A stretch of DNA of 64,000 nt from positions 9,263,501-9,327,500 of the forward strand of contig NC_092582.1 in assembly GCF_037975245.1 (NCBI RefSeq), written 5' to 3'. The notes beneath the pieces were generated by a model, which had not been told where the DNA came from, ran no database searches, and saw nothing but the letters and a program-made list of their open reading frames with translations. Positions within the stretch are counted from its first letter, which is position 1, and each line of letters begins with the position of its first letter. This DNA is from Apostichopus japonicus. Taxonomy: Eukaryota > Echinodermata > Holothuroidea > Aspidochirotida > Stichopodidae. Of this stretch, positions 61,000-64,000 are shown piece after piece. The translations under genes were made by a program, and so were the position numbers.

Positions 61000-63814
61000 C
61001 TTTATGTAAGTTATATAATGTATAAATCAGCCTAAGTCTTGTTTGTTCACATTTTTCATGATCATCATCAATTTGACAGGTATTTGATGCACTGACCTAA
61101 GTTTGGAAAAGGGAAATTTTCTGTCCCTTCCTCATTTTCCATGATACACAATCCAAGCAGTAACCAAACTTTGATGATAGTTTTGGAACGTACATACTTT
61201 AACTCATAATAAATTTTTATTTGTTTGGTTATTTTTGAGATATCCAACAAACACATTCACAAGAACAAGTAAAAACTGTAAGAATTAAGCCATCGCCTCT
61301 TTTCAACTTGTTTTTATGGCAGGGGCAGACCTAATATTATAAGGTATTCTTTTCAACAAATTGGCTTCATTGACCAATGCAATGTTGAACATTGACTAGG
61401 TCCCCTCAGTTCCACGGTCTTTTAAATTTCCCCACAATCCTTAGTCTGGCTGCAATGAACTGGTGGATTACTGTACCTCACAAGTTAATAGTAATGACAA
61501 CTAGTTCTGTCTGCTTTGATTCTCATAGTATACAGTATGTGGAAAGTGTTGTAGTCCTTTAGGTAACAGACTGTTGTGACATTTTAATCACCTGCTTGGG
61601 TTATTAATGCTATCACCATGTAGTATGTATATTAACATTGCAATCAGCTTTTCCCAAAGGTCATTAAGTATATTGGAAGGCACACTAGCTACTTTTGTAG
61701 ACATACTGTACATTATATATACTGTACTCCCAGCATCTCAAAATATTGGTGAATCTGAATCATGTGTGAGCCAGGGAAGTTCTTGTTTCGTGGAAGTGAG
61801 GGGGTGGGGGAGAAAGTTCTTGTACAACAATTTTTGGTTGAAATGTTTTTCTATGGGACCAATTTTCTGGGGATTATATTTAAGTGGGATCACAACAATA
61901 ACTAGAATTAAGTCAACAAACACATTACTTTCAGCAGGAGAAGGGGTAGGGGTGTTCCTGGACACTTTTGAGAATTGCATTTTCTGGGCACACCAGCTGT
62001 TTGAGAGGACCTGTCAGGAAGTACTTTTGGATGTCTTCCTGGTATGTCATCCTGGTTAATACAATTATAGCCTTCATGATGTCATGAGTGTACAAAGCAG
62101 GAGCTTATGTATAAATTAATGTACATATTTGTACTCATTTGTAGAATCTTTCTTGGAAAATCAAGATCAGACCATATTAGAAAGTAGAAATGCAAAAGAA
62201 ACAAACTGTCAAAAGGTTGTCAAATCAATAAAACTGAAATTAAGAAAAATACTGCAATGATCTGAATATTATGAAGTGGGTAAGGTGTTGTATATTTACA
62301 TAAAATATATTTCCGTAATTATTATCAAAATTCCTACTGTACAGTACATAAATACATAACATATGTATGTGGTGCAACCTTAAGTCAAACATTCTTTAAC
62401 ATCATTTCAAAAGTTGCATATATAGCACCATTTTACAAAACAAAATCTCAATAAGGCCCTCTCCCCAGTCCAAAGTGACTGTGCCCTGGTGACATCAATG
62501 TTGGACTCTTCACGCTAATGTTGTAATTCCGCATGGGCAGGTTGAACTGAAAGGTTGACATTACAAAGCTATGCTACCTTTATGACGATTTGTTGCATCG
62601 CACAATTGCATGTAAATTGATCAATTCAAAGTTCAAACGACACGGAGACTTATGTTTGTGCTATTTCGTCACCATACACAGTGCTCCAAAGTTAGACATT
62701 AGCGTCAGTTTGTGACAAACATGTTCCCAAGAATGGACATGTTTCCCATTCATTTTCAATTCTTTCACTGGTGATTTCATCCATTCGATGGAAAGGAGGT
62801 GACAATAGTAAAGGTAGACGTACTGTATGATGGTATACGGCAAATTCGCGATAGTAAGGGCATTAATGTTCTTTTAAAGCCTAACATATAGCGGCAATGA
62901 CCTCGCTGAGTTGTCCATGGTTTAGTACTGCCGTTCAACTGTGATTCCTTCGATAGTTTGACCAAATTCCGCCATAGATAGAAAGAATTATACTTGTTTA
63001 AATTGCGATTGAAAAGGTGGTTACAATTTGACTAACGAATACGGTAATTACAGGGTCCATCGGTGTAGATACATGTTTAACACAGTACACGAAGTTACCG
63101 TATACCATCATATATGTGTTTGTGATATGTGTTTCAAAAGTACAGTAAATTCGCATAACAGGTCTACACTGTACATCGTTCGTTTGGGGAGGAGGCAGGG
63201 GTGGGGGGGGGGGGGTCAGCCTATCAATTTGTACACGGTAACCATTATGTTTAGGCAATTGTTGAGTTCACAAGTGACAGGGTGATATGAAAGGAATAAT
63301 ATGAGTTTTCATTTCAAGTTTGGCATCATAACCTTGCTTCTTAACCTTTCTGCTCCACTTTGAAGTCCCTAGCCCTAGCCTACATGGCATTGTCTTAAGT
63401 TATACTCTGAAGTTGACTAAGTACAATTCCACAAGTGAACCTTTTTATGGGATGGTTAAGTACATTTCCATCATAACAGTGTTATCAAGAGTTTGTTGTC
63501 ACTGCAAATTGATTTAAACATTTTAGAAAATGGTTTAGCCTACCTGTGCTTTGCAGTTTCTTTTATATTTTACTCACAGTAATGCTTGCAACTTCTTGAA
63601 TCATTTGAAACTAAGCCTAATTACATGATACCAAACTAAAGCACGATCAAATTGTGGTATGTGATGATTCTTTATAATAGTGAAACAGCAGAAACAATTT
63701 TTTGTTTATTTTCTCATTTCAGATATATGATGATCCTTCATGAAGTAGTGAAGCTTTCAGCTGAACTAAATTGTTTTTGAAGTTCCATTCTATACGACGT
63801 GTAAAAAGAAAACT

Positions 63815-64000
63815 ATGGCTAATCTTATTGAGAGTACGATTTGGCTGCTGGACGAGACAGTTTATTTAGTCATCAGTTTGCTTGATGGTTTGATTGCTGT
63901 TGTGACTTTCATTCCAACCATGATCTTTAATTTGTTTTTCTTGATGGAGCTCCTTTTTGCTGGCATATTCAGCAGTATCAAGTTAATAGTGGTCTCTCTG
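63815..64000 (+). CDS. Gene B: membrane protein, N-terminal 62 aa (cut by window end)
   Basis: An open frame from ATG 63815 to the last base, following an acceptor CTCATTTCAG (exon from 63723) and a leader homologous to that of B-prime. The product is hydrophobic (YLVISLLDGLIAVVTFIPTM, NLFFLMELLF). Compared with B-prime it has about ten extra residues in frame after the initial LL (DETVYLVISLLDG region). The family is not recognised; the full length lies outside the window. Confidence 0.6.
   Translation, partial: MANLIESTIWLLDETVYLVISLLDGLIAVVTFIPTMIFNLFFLMELLFAGIFSSIKLIVVSL

Larger units (their letters stand above)
59930..64000 (+). repeat. Segmental duplication, unit 2 (A/B), cut by the window end
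   Basis: Collinear with 43570 onward at an offset of about 15.7 kb; identity is high through gene A and gene B with indels in between. It lacks the SINE and the 535-base MITE of unit 1, so those arrived in unit 1 after the duplication (or were never in this copy). Confidence 0.85.

Noticed and set aside
1-64000. CRISPR array, phage or bacterial defence system
   Set aside because: Tandem repeats here lack unique spacers of uniform length, and spliced genes show this is eukaryotic DNA.

Overview
The window is animal nuclear DNA: AT-rich, dominated by introns and transposons, with GT-AG spliced genes, AATAAA signals and no bacterial-type operon. The gene families and repeats (LRSAM1-like SAM-RING protein, tRNA-derived SINEs, hAT-, MITE- and CR1-group elements) suit a marine invertebrate, possibly an echinoderm or other invertebrate deuterostome. 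That placement is an inference; no species-diagnostic sequence was recognised.

Layout. (1) 1-6.7 kb: the 3' end of a plus-strand gene whose last two coding exons give a proline/alanine-rich tail, tentatively Sec16-like, followed by a polyadenylation signal. (2) 6.7-11.2 kb: intergenic, no gene seen. (3) About 11.2-40.5 kb: one large plus-strand gene. I could join 17 coding exons with matching splice phases into a 1207-residue protein. Its C-terminus (SAM domain then C3HC4 RING) closely resembles the ubiquitin ligase LRSAM1. Its N-terminal 1000 residues lack the leucine-rich repeats of LRSAM1 and carry a degenerate RFDD..RW repeat encoded by one 1.3-kb exon. Its introns hold SINEs, an inverted pair of TTAA-flanked MITEs around one exon, and local tandem repeats. 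The last exon has been tandemly copied into the 3' UTR. (4) 40.5-64 kb: a gene-poor, repeat-rich region built on a segmental duplication with an offset of about 15.7 kb. Unit 1 is about 43.6-48.7 kb and unit 2 about 59.9-64 kb. Each unit carries a small membrane-protein gene A followed about 2.7 kb later by a second membrane-protein gene B. In unit 1, A is a pseudogene split by a SINE and B is a short open frame. In unit 2, A is intact and B runs off the window.

Between the two units lies a decayed non-LTR retrotransposon (SGNH-esterase plus zinc-knuckle ORF1; endonuclease plus reverse transcriptase ORF2) broken by three separate hAT-like insertions, each with terminal inverted repeats and an 8-bp target-site duplication. 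One of these carries eight copies of a 138-bp G/C-skewed hairpin repeat. The most unusual items are the LRR-less LRSAM1-type protein with its own repeat family, the A-B gene pair caught in duplication and decay, and the satellite array growing inside a hAT-like element.
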